The notes: generated from the letters alone by a model not told the origin. A DNA stretch of 64,000 bases from Bradyrhizobium manausense (GCF_018131105.1 NZ_JAFCJI010000001.1:4128001-4192000), one strand, 5' to 3'. Positions 25,900-34,650 are shown, counted from the first letter of the stretch. Made by a program: numbers and translations.

Positions 25900-27012
25900 A
25901 TGGCGACCCACAAATTGCTGCTGCTCCCCGGCGACGGAATCGGCCCCGAGGTGATGGGCGAGGTGAAGCGGCTGATCGATTGGCTCAATTCGGCCGGGAT
26001 CGCCAAGTTCGAGACCGACACCGGCCTCGTCGGCGGCTCGGCCTATGACGCCCACAAGGTGTCGATCTCCGAAGGCGACATGGCCAAGGCGATGGCTGCC
26101 GACGCCATCATCTTCGGCGCCGTCGGCGGCCCGAAATGGGACGCGGTGCCTTACGAGGTGCGCCCGGAAGCCGGCCTGCTGCGGCTGCGCAAGGATCTCG
26201 CTTTGTTCGCCAATTTGCGTCCGGCCGTCTGCTACCCGGCGCTGGCCGAGGCTTCGAGCCTGAAGCGCGAGGCGATCGAGGGCCTCGACATCGTCATCGT
26301 GCGCGAGCTGACCGGCGGCGTCTATTTCGGCGAGCCCAAGACCATCACCGATCTCGGCAACGGCCAGAAGCGTGCTGTCGATACCCAAGTCTACGACACC
26401 TATGAGATCGAGCGCATCGGCCGCGTCGCCTTCGAGCTTGCCAGGAAGCGCAAGAACAAGGTGACCTCGATGGAGAAGCGCAACGTCATGAAGTCGGGCG
26501 TGCTCTGGAACGAGGTCATGACGGCGCTCCACAAGCGCGAATATGCCGACGTCACGCTCGAGCATCAGCTCGCCGATTCCGGCGGCATGATGCTGGTGAA
26601 GTGGCCGAAGCAGTTCGACGTCATCGTCACGGACAATCTGTTCGGCGACATGCTGTCCGACATCGCGGCGATGCTCACGGGTTCGCTCGGCATGCTGCCC
26701 TCGGCCTCGCTCGGCGAAGTCGACGTCAAGAGCAAGAAGCGGAAGGCGCTGTACGAGCCCGTGCACGGCTCGGCGCCTGATATCGCCGGCCAGGGCCTCG
26801 CCAATCCGATCGCGATGATCTCGTCCTTCGGCATGGCGCTGCGCTACTCCTTCGACATGGGCGCGCTCGCCGACAAGGTCGATGCCGCCATCGCCGCGGT
26901 TCTTGCGAGCGGCCTGCGCACTGCCGACATCAAGTCGGAAGGCACCACCGCCGCCTCGACCACGCAGATGGGCGAAGCGATCCTGAAGGAACTGCAGAAG
27001 CTGCACGCGTAA
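25900..27012 (+). CDS. leuB: 3-isopropylmalate dehydrogenase
   Basis: 370 residues. It oxidises and decarboxylates 3-isopropylmalate to 2-oxoisocaproate in leucine synthesis (NAD and Mg2+ dependent). Signatures: LLLPGDGIGPEV near the N-terminus, FGAVGGPKWD, ELTGGVYFGEPK and the family pattern FDVIVTDNLFGDMLSDIAAM. ATG 25900 follows GGAGGAAGG. leuC and leuD are 8-14 kb away on the opposite strand, so the pathway is split among separate transcription units. Confidence 0.97.
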   Translation: MATHKLLLLPGDGIGPEVMGEVKRLIDWLNSAGIAKFETDTGLVGGSAYDAHKVSISEGDMAKAMAADAIIFGAVGGPKWDAVPYEVRPEAGLLRLRKDLALFANLRPAVCYPALAEASSLKREAIEGLDIVIVRELTGGVYFGEPKTITDLGNGQKRAVDTQVYDTYEIERIGRVAFELARKRKNKVTSMEKRNVMKSGVLWNEVMTALHKREYADVTLEHQLADSGGMMLVKWPKQFDVIVTDNLFGDMLSDIAAMLTGSLGMLPSASLGEVDVKSKKRKALYEPVHGSAPDIAGQGLANPIAMISSFGMALRYSFDMGALADKVDAAIAAVLASGLRTADIKSEGTTAASTTQMGEAILKELQKLHA

Positions 27013-27040
27013 GCGGGCACAGCTGTCGTAATGGAGTTGT

Positions 27041-27153
27041 CGGGTGGGTTAGCCATGCGGACTGCGCGAAGCGCAGTTCGCTAGGCGTAATCCACCTCTT
27101 CTGTCTCTGCGGAAACCAAAGCGGTGGGTTACGCCTTCGGCTAACCCACCCTA
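27041..27153. repeat. Inverted repeat, GGTGGGTTAG / CTAACCCACC type (family D variant)
   Basis: Outer arms CGGGTGGGTTAGCC (about 27041) and GGCTAACCCACCCTA (about 27139-27153), with an inner hairpin ACTGCGCGAAGCGCAGT. It is found downstream of leuB and is related in design to the copies at 29709 and 61798. Confidence 0.75.
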
Positions 27154-27169
27154 CAAACTCGCCAAAACA

Positions 27170-27197
27170 AAAAGGCCGGGCGGGAGCCCGGCCTTTT
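27170..27197. terminator. Bidirectional terminator, leuB / gene at 27218
   Basis: A 12-bp perfect stem AAAAGGCCGGGC (27170-27181) / GCCCGGCCTTTT (27186-27197) with a GGGA loop. T-runs occur on both strands, serving the convergent leuB and the small exported-protein gene. Confidence 0.88.
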
Positions 27198-27217
27198 GAT
27201 TCGGTCGCGACGTCCGC

Positions 27218-27604
27218 TCAGTACAGCGGGAAATTCTGCGGATAGCCGCCGACATCGGCCGGGGTCGCCAGCGGCTGGCGATCGATCGGACGGTTGAGGT
27301 TCTCGCGGGCGAAGGACGGATAGCCGACGGCCGGCGGGAAGGCGTAGTCGGTGAACTTGCGGTCGCCCGGATTGACCTCGGTGCCGCCGTCGAGCCAGGA
27401 GCGCTTGCTCACATAGATACGGGTGCGGCCCTGCTGGTAGACCGCGTTGGGGCCGCTCGGGCCGTAATAGTGACGGCCGCGATCGTCATAGCGCGGCTTG
27501 GTCTTGTTGTCGGCCGATGCCGGCGCAGCAAAGCTCACGGCGATGACGGCGCCCGCCGCAAGCCACGTCGCCAATTTGGTCGCCGGAAAGAAATTCGAGC
27601 TCAT
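27218..27604 (-). CDS. Small exported protein, function unknown
   Basis: 128 residues from ATG 27604, which is preceded by AAGGGGA. The signal peptide has the hydrophobic core LAAGAVIAVSFAAPASA (about 12-31). The mature part is rich in Tyr, Arg and Pro (DDRGRHYYGPSGPNAVYQQG, RIYVSKRSWLDGGTEVNPGD) and lacks cysteines. I recognise no domain. It looks like a periplasmic conserved protein of Bradyrhizobiaceae. It ends at a shared terminator with leuB. Confidence 0.75.
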   Translation of the reverse strand: MSSNFFPATKLATWLAAGAVIAVSFAAPASADNKTKPRYDDRGRHYYGPSGPNAVYQQGRTRIYVSKRSWLDGGTEVNPGDRKFTDYAFPPAVGYPSFARENLNRPIDRQPLATPADVGGYPQNFPLY

Positions 27605-27759
27605 CACGTCCCCTTCAGGCGGCAGGCCGCCAGTCGATTTCACCCCATACTAGCCCGGCCGGGGTGGGTGCAACTAGGTCAATTCAGTCACACCAGAACG
27701 GAATAATCGGGCGTGCCGGCAAAAGTTGCATGGATACCAGCCACTTGAGCTTGATGCGC

Positions 27760-28548
27760 CTAGAGCGCTCCGCGCAATTGCGCATTCGCTGCGCCCAGCA
27801 ACCAATCGGCTGAGCCTCCTGCGTCGCAGGAGCGGCGTTTCAACTCCGCATGGGCGAACAATTCCGCCAGCTTCGGCTCGTTGCCGGACGTCAGCAGTGT
27901 CAGCCGGTTCAGCGTGCAGGCGATCGCCGCGCGCCGGGCCGGCATCGTGTCGCCCTGGCAGGAGAAGCCGGAGATCTGCAGCGCCGGCTCTTCGTTGCGC
28001 TTGAGGTAGCCGAGGCACGCCGGCGACCCGTCCGTTGTGCCTGATGGCCGGAACAGGGCGACGGGACCGAATTTGGTGTCGATCAGGCCGGCCTGCTCGA
28101 GCGTGGTGGCCGGGCCCAGGCCCATCTGGACGGCGAGGCCGGATGTTGCCGGCCGCGTCACGTCGAATTCGCCGCCTTCCCGATAGATCTCGATCTCGGC
28201 CACGGGCTTGTCGGCGTCGCCGGCCCAGCGCATGACGTCGCGCCGGCCGCCCTCGGGATGCCGCAGGATGGTGTAAGAGGCTGTTTTTTCTGATGAATCG
28301 AGCCTACTGAGAGCAAACGCCGGATGCGACCGGTCGGCAACGGCCCAGCCGGGCTTTTCCGTGGGCTCGTCGTCGCGCACATCAGGCAGCTGGCCGAGCC
28401 CGGCCAGCGCAAGGATGGCAAACAGGGCCAGCGCCCCCACATAGAGAAACAGGCGGGCGAGCGTGCCGACCACTTCGTCGGCGAAGTTGGCGAGCGCCAG
28501 ATGGATCTGGGTGGGGCTAACGGCCGTGCTGGCCTCAGGCGACTGCAT
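27760..28548 (-). CDS. Membrane-anchored protein of unknown function
   Basis: 262 residues. One hydrophobic segment (about 33-55, LFLYVGALALFAILALAGLG) follows a short cytoplasmic N-terminus. The rest, from RDDEPTEKPGWAVADRSHP, is predicted periplasmic with three or four cysteines (PACLGYLK, SGFSCQGD, IACTLNRL, RRSCDAGG) that may form disulphides. ATG 28548 has GAAGG six bases upstream. I do not recognise a Pfam-type domain. It is transcribed divergently from asd with a 116-bp gap. Confidence 0.7.
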   Translation of the reverse strand: MQSPEASTAVSPTQIHLALANFADEVVGTLARLFLYVGALALFAILALAGLGQLPDVRDDEPTEKPGWAVADRSHPAFALSRLDSSEKTASYTILRHPEGGRRDVMRWAGDADKPVAEIEIYREGGEFDVTRPATSGLAVQMGLGPATTLEQAGLIDTKFGPVALFRPSGTTDGSPACLGYLKRNEEPALQISGFSCQGDTMPARRAAIACTLNRLTLLTSGNEPKLAELFAHAELKRRSCDAGGSADWLLGAANAQLRGAL

Positions 28549-28664
28549 CCATGGCCTTCAGGCATGGTCCAACGTTGTCTTGAGGGCGGTTCTCGCATAG
28601 AAGCGCTGCTCTTCCTGTTTAAGCGTCAGCTTCAGGAACGGGCTTTTTCATCGGAGAGTGAACG

Positions 28665-29699
28665 ATGGGTTACAAAGTCGCAGTCGTCGGCGCGACCGGC
28701 AATGTCGGACGGGAAATGCTCAACATTCTGGATGAGCGCAAATTTCCCGCGGACGAGGTCGTGGCCCTGGCGTCACGCCGCAGCGTCGGCGTCGAGGTGT
28801 CCTATGGCGACCGCACCCTGAAGTGCAAGGCGCTCGAGCACTATGATTTCTCCGACGTCGACATCTGCCTGATGTCGGCGGGCGGCGAGGTGTCGAAGGA
28901 ATGGTCGCCGAAGATCGGCGCCGCCGGTGCGGTCGTGATCGACAATTCCTCGGCCTGGCGCATGGATCCGGACGTGCCGTTGGTCGTGCCCGAGGTGAAC
29001 GCGGCTGCGACCGAAGGCTTCAAGAAGAAGAACATCATCGCCAACCCGAATTGCTCGACCGCGCAGCTCGTGGTCGCGCTGAAGCCGCTGCACGACAAGG
29101 CGACCATCAAGCGCGTGGTGGTCTCGACCTATCAATCGGTGTCGGGCGCCGGCAAGGACGGCATGGACGAATTGTTCTCGCAGACCAAGGCCGTCTACAC
29201 CAATAGCGATCTGATCGCGAAGAAATTCCCCAAGCGCATCGCCTTCAACGTCATCCCCCACATCGACGTCTTCATGGAGGACGGCTACACCAAGGAAGAG
29301 TGGAAGATGATGGCGGAGACCAAGAAGATTCTTGATCCCAAGATCAAGCTCTCCGCGACCTGCGTGCGGGTGCCTGTGTTCGTCGGCCATTCCGAGGCCG
29401 TCAACATCGAGTTCGAAAATCCGATCACGGCCGACGAAGCGCGCAACATCCTGCGCACGGCGCCCGGCTGCCTCGTCATCGACAAGCAGGAGCCCGGCGG
29501 CTACGCCACGCCGTACGAAGCGGCCGGCGAAGACGCGACCTATATCAGCCGCATCCGCGAGGACGCGACGGTGGAGAACGGTCTCGTGCTGTGGTGCGTG
29601 TCCGACAACCTTCGCAAGGGCGCAGCGCTGAACGCGATCCAGATCGCCGAAGTGCTGATCAATCGCAAGCTGATCAGCGCGAAGAAGAAGGCGGCGTAA
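28665..29699 (+). CDS. asd: Aspartate-semialdehyde dehydrogenase
   Basis: 344 residues. It reduces aspartyl-4-phosphate to aspartate semialdehyde with NADPH, the branch point to lysine/DAP, threonine and methionine. N-terminal Rossmann motif VVGATGNVGREML, catalytic Cys in IIANPNCSTAQ, and YQSVSGAGKDGMDEL are all present. ATG 28665 follows GGAGAG. The gene stands alone, ending at a palindromic repeat. dapF, a later step of the DAP branch, is 19 kb downstream. Confidence 0.97.
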   Translation: MGYKVAVVGATGNVGREMLNILDERKFPADEVVALASRRSVGVEVSYGDRTLKCKALEHYDFSDVDICLMSAGGEVSKEWSPKIGAAGAVVIDNSSAWRMDPDVPLVVPEVNAAATEGFKKKNIIANPNCSTAQLVVALKPLHDKATIKRVVVSTYQSVSGAGKDGMDELFSQTKAVYTNSDLIAKKFPKRIAFNVIPHIDVFMEDGYTKEEWKMMAETKKILDPKIKLSATCVRVPVFVGHSEAVNIEFENPITADEARNILRTAPGCLVIDKQEPGGYATPYEAAGEDATYISRIREDATVENGLVLWCVSDNLRKGAALNAIQIAEVLINRKLISAKKKAA

Positions 29700-29708
29700 C
29701 TCCGCTGC

Positions 29709-29799
29709 CGTAGGGTGGGCAAAGCGAAGCGTGCCCACCACCTGTGTGTCATCGGAAGAGACGGTGGGCACGGCGCGTTGCGCCTTTGCCCACCCTACG
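29709..29799. repeat. Inverted repeat, GTAGGGTGGGCAAAG type, family D (copy 1)
   Basis: 91 bp. Arms CGTAGGGTGGGCAAAGCG and CGCCTTTGCCCACCCTACG, with inner arms GTGCCCACC / GGTGGGCAC. It lies between the convergent asd and carbonic anhydrase genes and could end both transcripts. A second copy is at 61798. Confidence 0.85.
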
Positions 29800-29823
29800 A
29801 ATTCAAGCCAGGCCGCGAGAGGC

Positions 29824-30468
29824 CTACCCCAATTTCCGCGCGCTCTTGAATTCCTTGCTCGCCTTGTCCAGCACGAACAGCGTTCCCTTGGCGACGCCGA
29901 AATAGGCTCCGTGCAATTGCATCTGGCCGCTCTCGACGGCCTTGCTCACGAACGGGAACGTCATCAGGTTCTCCAGGCTGCGGAACACCGCGGCCTTTTC
30001 GATGCGCTCGACGAATTGCGCCATGGTCTCGTGGTCGCGCTGCTCCACCACTTCGCCGGGCTTGACGAACATCTGCATCCATTTGCCGATGAAGTCGCCG
30101 GGCGTCAGCGGCTCGATCTTGTCGACGAAAGCGCGGATGCCGCCGCATTGCGCGTGGCCGAGGATGACGATGTGCTTCACCTTCAGTACGGTGACGGCAT
30201 ATTCCAGCGCGGCCGAGACGCCGTGTGCGTTGGCGTCGGGCTGATAGGTCGGCACCAGATTGGCGATGTTGCGAACGACGAACAATTCGCCCGGTCCGAC
30301 ATCGAAGATCGCTTCGGGTGAGACGCGGCTGTCGCAGCAGCCGATCACCATCACTTCCGGCGATTGGCCCTTCACCGACAGTTCGCGATAGCGGTTCTGC
30401 TCGGCCGGCAGCCGGTGGGTGGCGAAGGCGTTGTAGCCGTCCAGTAAGGACTTCGGGAATGTGATCAT
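29824..30468 (-). CDS. Beta-carbonic anhydrase
   Basis: 214 residues. It interconverts CO2 and bicarbonate in the cytoplasm. The zinc site is clear: CCDSRV (Cys44, Asp46, Arg48) and GHAQCGG (His106, Cys109). FVVRNIANLVP and the C-terminal GAYFGVAKGTLFVLD fit the beta class, E. coli Can-like clade. ATG 30468. It is transcribed divergently from the CitE-like lyase with a 111-bp gap. Confidence 0.95.
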   Translation of the reverse strand: MITFPKSLLDGYNAFATHRLPAEQNRYRELSVKGQSPEVMVIGCCDSRVSPEAIFDVGPGELFVVRNIANLVPTYQPDANAHGVSAALEYAVTVLKVKHIVILGHAQCGGIRAFVDKIEPLTPGDFIGKWMQMFVKPGEVVEQRDHETMAQFVERIEKAAVFRSLENLMTFPFVSKAVESGQMQLHGAYFGVAKGTLFVLDKASKEFKSARKLG

Positions 30469-30579
30469 GACCTATGCCTAATCATATACCGCAGGGGCGA
30501 ACAAGCCTTTCGAATAGGCAGGCTAGGTGCTATCGCCTCCAGCAAGAGCCTGCTTGAGGAAACCGGAAGGAACGTCAGC

Positions 30580-31461
30580 ATGACCCGCCCGCGCCGCAGC
30601 CATCTGTTCATGCCTGGCTCCAATCCTCGCGCCCTTGAAAAGGCGAGGAATCTCGCCGCCGACGGCCTCATTCTGGACCTCGAAGATTCCGTCGCTCCCG
30701 ACGCCAAGGCCGCGGCGCGTGACGGCATCGCCGCCGCGATCGCTGCAAAAGGATTTGGCCAGCGCGAGATATTGATCCGAACCAACGGTCTCGACACGCC
30801 ATGGTGGGCCGACGACGTCGCCATGGCCGCGAAGGCCTCGCCTGATGGCATCCTGGTTCCAAAAGTTTCAAGCATCGAAGATCTCCGGACCATCGGCCGC
30901 GATCTCGCCGGCCTCGGCGCCGCGCCGACCGTGAAGGTCTGGGCGATGATCGAGACCGCGCGTGCCGTGCTGCATGCCGAGGAACTGGCCGAGGCCGGTC
31001 GCGATCCCAAAACGCGCCTGTCAGGTTTCGTGTTCGGCCCGAACGACATCTCGCGCGAGACGCGCATCAAGATGATGCCCGGCCGCGCCGCAATGATCCC
31101 GATGATCACCCATTGCATCCTGGCAACGCGCGCCGCCGGCCTCGAGATCCTCGACGGCCCCTACAGCGACATTGCCAATCCCGACGGCTTCGCCACCGAA
31201 TGCGCGCAAGGCCGCGACCTCGGCTTCGACGGCAAGACGCTGATCCATCCCTCGCAGATCGAGGCCTGCAACGCGATCTTCACTCCGCCCGAGGAGGAAG
31301 TCGCGCGCGCGCGAAAAATCATCGCCGCGTTCGAGCTTCCGGAAAACGTCTCGCGCGGCGCGATCCGCCTCGACGGCGCGATGGTGGAACGCCTGCACGC
31401 GGACATGGCGAGGCGCACGATCGAGATCGCGGATGCGATCGCGGCAATGGCGAAGGGCTAG
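30580..31461 (+). CDS. HpcH/HpaI family CoA ester lyase (CitE-like)
   Basis: 293 residues with the TIM-barrel lyase signature: RSHLFMPGSNPRALEKA, DGLILDLEDSVAPDAK (metal-binding Glu/Asp), VKVWAMIETARAVLHA, FGPNDISRETR and DGKTLIHPSQIEACN. Relatives cleave citryl-, malyl- or citramalyl-CoA. It stands without citrate lyase partners CitD/CitF, so it is more probably a (S)-citramalyl-CoA or malyl-CoA lyase or thioesterase than part of citrate lyase. ATG 30580 has AAGGAA upstream. The stop overlaps the convergent gene by 4 bp. Confidence 0.9.
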   Translation: MTRPRRSHLFMPGSNPRALEKARNLAADGLILDLEDSVAPDAKAAARDGIAAAIAAKGFGQREILIRTNGLDTPWWADDVAMAAKASPDGILVPKVSSIEDLRTIGRDLAGLGAAPTVKVWAMIETARAVLHAEELAEAGRDPKTRLSGFVFGPNDISRETRIKMMPGRAAMIPMITHCILATRAAGLEILDGPYSDIANPDGFATECAQGRDLGFDGKTLIHPSQIEACNAIFTPPEEEVARARKIIAAFELPENVSRGAIRLDGAMVERLHADMARRTIEIADAIAAMAKG

Positions 31462-32276
31462 GGTTCGCTTTTGGCTTGGCTGGCAATGCCGTGCCACACG
31501 GCATCTTTCAGGGCAATGAGAGAAGGCGGCGGGATGGTTGGCGGATCGGCAGGTCCATTGGCCGCTCCTGGCACGAGGACGGCAACATGGATCTCGCCGT
31601 CGGTGTAGTAAGGGTCGCCACCACCATTTCGACCGAACAGTGTCGGGCCTATGCCCGAGATCTGAAAGAAATGGCCGACGACCTTTGCGTTGCGCAGGTC
31701 GGTCATGAGGAGATCTCGCTCAGCATCGATGTTGGCATCGATGTGATGGGTCACTTGTCCTGTGTCGTGGCTTAGACCGACACCCCGGTCGAAGGTTGCC
31801 GAGCCGAGCCAGACCGGACGACCGTCGTCGCCCTTGTCGAGGGCCTTCCAGAACCGAACGTGATGCCGTCGATCCGCACTGCGTCCGACGGCTTTCTCGA
31901 AAGCGTATTGCTCCTTCTTTCCCAGATAGTACAGCGGGCTGACCGGAGCGCTGTGATAGGGGCGATCCAGCACCACGCTTCCGGCGATCTCGATGCTCGA
32001 ACGCAGCGTCACGGCATCGGCCGCAGACCATCCGGCCGCATGCATGGCACGAACAATGTCTTCGTCGCTGCCGACGATTCCAACGTTCAGTGGGTCGGCA
32101 GGTATGTCGTCCGATGTCCTGGTGATCATTGGCAACGAAGCAAGCCCGGCTTCGTGCTCGTGATGGATCCACAGCATGGGTAGAAGGAAGTACGCCAACG
32201 CCAGATAGGCGAGCAGCACGATTGCCAAACGGAAAGGCCACCGTCGTTTCTTCCTGTTCTCGGCAGAGTCGACCAT
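31458..32276 (-). CDS. LssY C-terminal domain protein, membrane anchored
   Basis: 272 residues. An N-terminal membrane helix (about 16-36, LAIVLLAYLALAYFLLPML) precedes an LssY_C-type domain: PLNVGIVGSDEDIVRAMHAAGW, RPYHSAPVSPLYYLG, RHHVRFWK, FDRGVGLSHDTGQVTHHID and ISGIGPTLFGRNGGGDPYYTDG. In other bacteria this domain is found fused to DedA/PAP2 proteins. The free-standing version probably acts in the periplasm; its biochemical role is unknown. Its 3' end overlaps the CitE-like gene tail to tail by 4 bp. Confidence 0.85.
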   Translation of the reverse strand: MVDSAENRKKRRWPFRLAIVLLAYLALAYFLLPMLWIHHEHEAGLASLPMITRTSDDIPADPLNVGIVGSDEDIVRAMHAAGWSAADAVTLRSSIEIAGSVVLDRPYHSAPVSPLYYLGKKEQYAFEKAVGRSADRRHHVRFWKALDKGDDGRPVWLGSATFDRGVGLSHDTGQVTHHIDANIDAERDLLMTDLRNAKVVGHFFQISGIGPTLFGRNGGGDPYYTDGEIHVAVLVPGAANGPADPPTIPPPSLIALKDAVWHGIASQAKSEP

Positions 32277-32361
32277 GCGATATCGCTCGAACCGGGATGC
32301 TCAACACCATACCGATCCAGTGCCCGGCCACAACGTCATTAAGGATATCTGAACCGGAGCC

Positions 32362-32781
32362 TCAGCGCGACGCGATTTCGGTGCGACCAAGCGATTCCAT
32401 CGTGGTCGCGTTGCCGCAATAGCCGTGAAAGTTCTCGGCGGCGGTGCCGTGGGCTAGCTCGCGGTGGCATTTTGCCTTGTGATGGCAGAGCGAGCAGACC
32501 CGCTCCATGTCGCGGAGCAGCAGCGGCTGCGCCTGTCCGAGCCGCGCTGCGCTGATGCCGAGCTGCTCCAGCATTTTCGGCAGCTCGTCGGTCGCGTGCT
32601 GGCCGTGACGCACCAAATCTTCGAGATCATCGGGCGCGATCCTGAGATCGTTGGCGATCCGGTCGAAGTCGAAACGATCGAGCTGCCGCAACTCGTTCAG
32701 CTCGCGGCGATGCTTCAGCCAGCGGGCGAAGGATTCGATGAGGTCCTGGACGATGGGATAAGGCCTGCTTGCGGTGCTCAT
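32362..32781 (-). CDS. DUF6455-type Cys-containing small protein
   Basis: 139 residues from ATG 32781, preceded by GGAG. The N-terminal half is helical and charged (FARWLKHRRELNELRQLD). The second half matches the DUF6455-like pattern LPKMLEQLGISAARLGQAQP then RDMERVCSLCHHKAKCHREL and HGYCGNA. Cys-x2-Cys plus two later Cys and several His could bind a metal, but no function is known. It is probably cytoplasmic and lies alone between the LssY-C gene and a family B repeat. Confidence 0.8.
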   Translation of the reverse strand: MSTASRPYPIVQDLIESFARWLKHRRELNELRQLDRFDFDRIANDLRIAPDDLEDLVRHGQHATDELPKMLEQLGISAARLGQAQPLLLRDMERVCSLCHHKAKCHRELAHGTAAENFHGYCGNATTMESLGRTEIASR

Positions 32782-32916
32782 TTCCAAGCTCCATTGGCAT
32801 CGTGCGATAGGAGCGAGACTAGGCACAATGGTGCAGGCGCGCGTTGCGCTGGATCAAATTGGAGTCGCTTGGCCTCCGCGTGGTCGGTGCATCGTGAGAC
32901 GCCCAACTTTCCCCAT

Positions 32917-33002
32917 CGTCATGGCCGGGCTTGTCCCGGCCATCCACGCCTTGCCTCGTGGCACAAAGAACGTGGATGCCCGGGACAGGCCCGGGCATGA
33001 CG
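32917..33002. repeat. Dispersed palindromic repeat, family B (copy 3)
   Basis: 86 bp. CGTCATGGCCGGGCTTGTCC at the left, GTGGATGCCCGGGACAGGCC and GGGCATGACG at the right. It lies between the DUF6455 gene and the 3' end of the glycosyltransferase-like gene. Confidence 0.85.
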
Positions 33003-33038
33003 ACCTCTTACGATGCTGCATGGGAGGAGAGCGGCAGC

Positions 33039-33824
33039 TCAGCCAAACCGCTCCGTCGCCCAGGCATACAGGCTGCCGTGAATCGGCTTCTCGCCGCCGC
33101 GGCCCTTGGGAGAGATGTGCAGGCCGATGATCTCGGGGTTGGTGACGAGGCCGAGATAGCTCGACGGATCGAAGAACAGTTTTGGCTCGGCGTGCACGGC
33201 GTAGAACGATTGCTTCGGCAGCGCATAGGGCAGCTCGCCGGTGCGGCGCGCGAGCGCGGTCAGCGCCGCGGGCCCGTAGATCGCGACGCGAATGTCGGAG
33301 AGACGGTTCGAGCCGCCGCGCAGGCGCCGCATCATGAAGGTGACGCGATGGCGCACCGACAGCCAGTTCGGCGTCAGCTCCTCCTGCTCCATCAGCTCTT
33401 CGAACGCGGCAACGATGCCGTGCTCGGGCGGAAGATAGATCACGGAGTTGCCGAGCTGGCGCGGCCGCTCCCAGGCGAAGTAGGGCTTCTCCGGATCGAT
33501 GTCGACCGGCTTCAAGAGCAGCACGTCGGCATCGAGCCAGAGGCCGAGGCCCTTTGCCATCAGCTTCATGCGGAAGAAATCGCTGAATTGCAGCGTGGTC
33601 CAGTCGCGCCAGCTGCCGTCCGGCTGCGGCGGCCGCAAGCGCTCGGAGAACGCGTGCGGCAGGATCGCTTCGGCATCGGCATTGTCGACGCCCGGAGGAA
33701 GACCCGGGATGGTGTCGAAGCTATAGACCGTGACCTTGTGGCCGGCAGCGAGTTGCGAGCGCAGACAGGTCTGGCGCAGCGCGTCCATCGGGCCATGCCA
33801 GAAGGTGACGATCTCGGGCAGCAT
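33039..33824 (-). CDS. Glycosyltransferase-like protein (GT32/capsular polysaccharide type)
   Basis: 261 residues from ATG 33824; the longer open frame runs into the leuD terminator and repeat and is rejected. It starts LPEIVTFWHGPMDALRQTCL, has GHKVTVYSF and FFRMKLMAKGLGLWLDADVLLLKP, where DAD is a candidate DxD metal/nucleotide-sugar site, and ends IHGSLYAWATERFG. This layout resembles glycosyltransferases with the sugar-binding DXD motif (GT32-like), acting on surface glycans. No glycan cluster is nearby, so the substrate is unknown. Confidence 0.65.
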   Translation of the reverse strand: MLPEIVTFWHGPMDALRQTCLRSQLAAGHKVTVYSFDTIPGLPPGVDNADAEAILPHAFSERLRPPQPDGSWRDWTTLQFSDFFRMKLMAKGLGLWLDADVLLLKPVDIDPEKPYFAWERPRQLGNSVIYLPPEHGIVAAFEELMEQEELTPNWLSVRHRVTFMMRRLRGGSNRLSDIRVAIYGPAALTALARRTGELPYALPKQSFYAVHAEPKLFFDPSSYLGLVTNPEIIGLHISPKGRGGEKPIHGSLYAWATERFG

Positions 33825-33851
33825 GAGGCGAGCTATACGGGATAACGAGGG

Positions 33852-33883
33852 CAAAGAAAAAGCCCCGGCACGCACCGGGGCTT
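33852..33883 (-). terminator. Rho-independent terminator downstream of leuD
   Basis: Stem AAGCCCCGG (33860-33868) / CCGGGGCTT (33875-33883) with a 6-nt loop. On the minus strand it is followed by TTTCTTTGC. It lies beyond the repeat that abuts the leuD stop. Confidence 0.8.
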
Positions 33884-33897
33884 CGAATGAAACTAGA

Positions 33898-33963
33898 GCC
33901 TGATCCGGAAAAGTGTGCAGCGGCTTTCCGAAAAGATCATGCTCAAACCATATGGGATCAGGC
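33898..33963. repeat. 66-bp repeat with terminal inverted repeats GCCTGATCC / GGATCAGGC
   Basis: Perfect 9-bp terminal inverted repeats at 33898-33906 and 33955-33963. Inside are the arms GGAAAAGTG, CTTTCCGAAAAGATCATGC and CAAACCATAT, known to me as a dispersed Rhizobiales/Bradyrhizobium intergenic repeat. Its right end encodes the last Ala codon and stop codon of leuD. Confidence 0.8.
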
Positions 33964-34563
33964 CCAGGTGCGTTCGCGCTTGAGCTTCTCCTCATAGGTG
34001 TCGATCGAGGACTTCTTCTCCATCGTGAGGCCGATGTCGTCGAGGCCGTTGATCAGGCAGTGCTTGCGGAACGGGTCGATCTCGAACTTGACCTTGCCGC
34101 CGTCAGGACCGCGGATCTCCTGGTTCGGCAGGTCGATCGTCAGCGTCGCGTTGGCGCCGCGCTCGGCGTCGTCGAACAGCTTGTCGAGGTCTTCCTGCGA
34201 CACGCGGATCGGCAGAATGCCGTTCTTGAAGCAGTTGTTGTAGAAGATGTCGCCGAACGAGGTCGAGATCACGCAGCGAATGCCGAAATCGAGCAGTGCC
34301 CAGGGCGCGTGCTCGCGGCTCGAGCCGCAGCCGAAATTGTCGCCGGCGACCAGCACCTTCGAATTGCGATAGGCGGGCTGGTTGAGGACGAAATCCGGGT
34401 TCTCGCTGCCGTCGTCCTTGTAGCGCTGCTCGGAGAAGAGCCCCTTGCCAAGGCCGGTGCGCTTGATGGTCTTGAGGTACTGCTTCGGAATGATCATGTC
34501 GGTGTCGACATTGATGATCTTCAGCGGCGCCGCAACGCCTTCCAGCGTGGTGAACTTGTCCAT
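33958..34563 (-). CDS. leuD: 3-isopropylmalate dehydratase small subunit
   Basis: 201 residues. With LeuC it isomerises 2-isopropylmalate to 3-isopropylmalate. Typical motifs: VAAPLKIINVDTDMIIPKQY, GDNFGCGSSREHAPWAL (active-site Ser/Arg of the swivel domain) and FGDIFYNNCFKNGILPI. It starts at ATG 34563. The last sense codon (GCC, Ala) and the TGA stop lie inside the terminal inverted repeat of the element at 33898-33963. leuC is 4.7 kb upstream on the same strand, with about eight unrelated genes in between. Confidence 0.97.
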   Translation of the reverse strand: MDKFTTLEGVAAPLKIINVDTDMIIPKQYLKTIKRTGLGKGLFSEQRYKDDGSENPDFVLNQPAYRNSKVLVAGDNFGCGSSREHAPWALLDFGIRCVISTSFGDIFYNNCFKNGILPIRVSQEDLDKLFDDAERGANATLTIDLPNQEIRGPDGGKVKFEIDPFRKHCLINGLDDIGLTMEKKSSIDTYEEKLKRERTWA

Positions 34564-34650
34564 TTCGGGCTTCCCGGTTCGAAGTCAGGGGAGGGCTGTT
34601 TAGCCCGGTTGGTGCGCGAATCCTAGGCCGGATTCGGCAATCTTGGTCTG

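Noticed and set aside
30580..31461. Citrate lyase beta subunit (citE) proper
   Set aside because: No citD, citF, citC or citX genes nearby; kept as a generic CitE-like CoA ester lyase.
33825..33995. 57-codon N-terminal extension of the glycosyltransferase-like gene
   Set aside because: It runs through the leuD terminator, the 66-bp repeat and the leuD 3' end.
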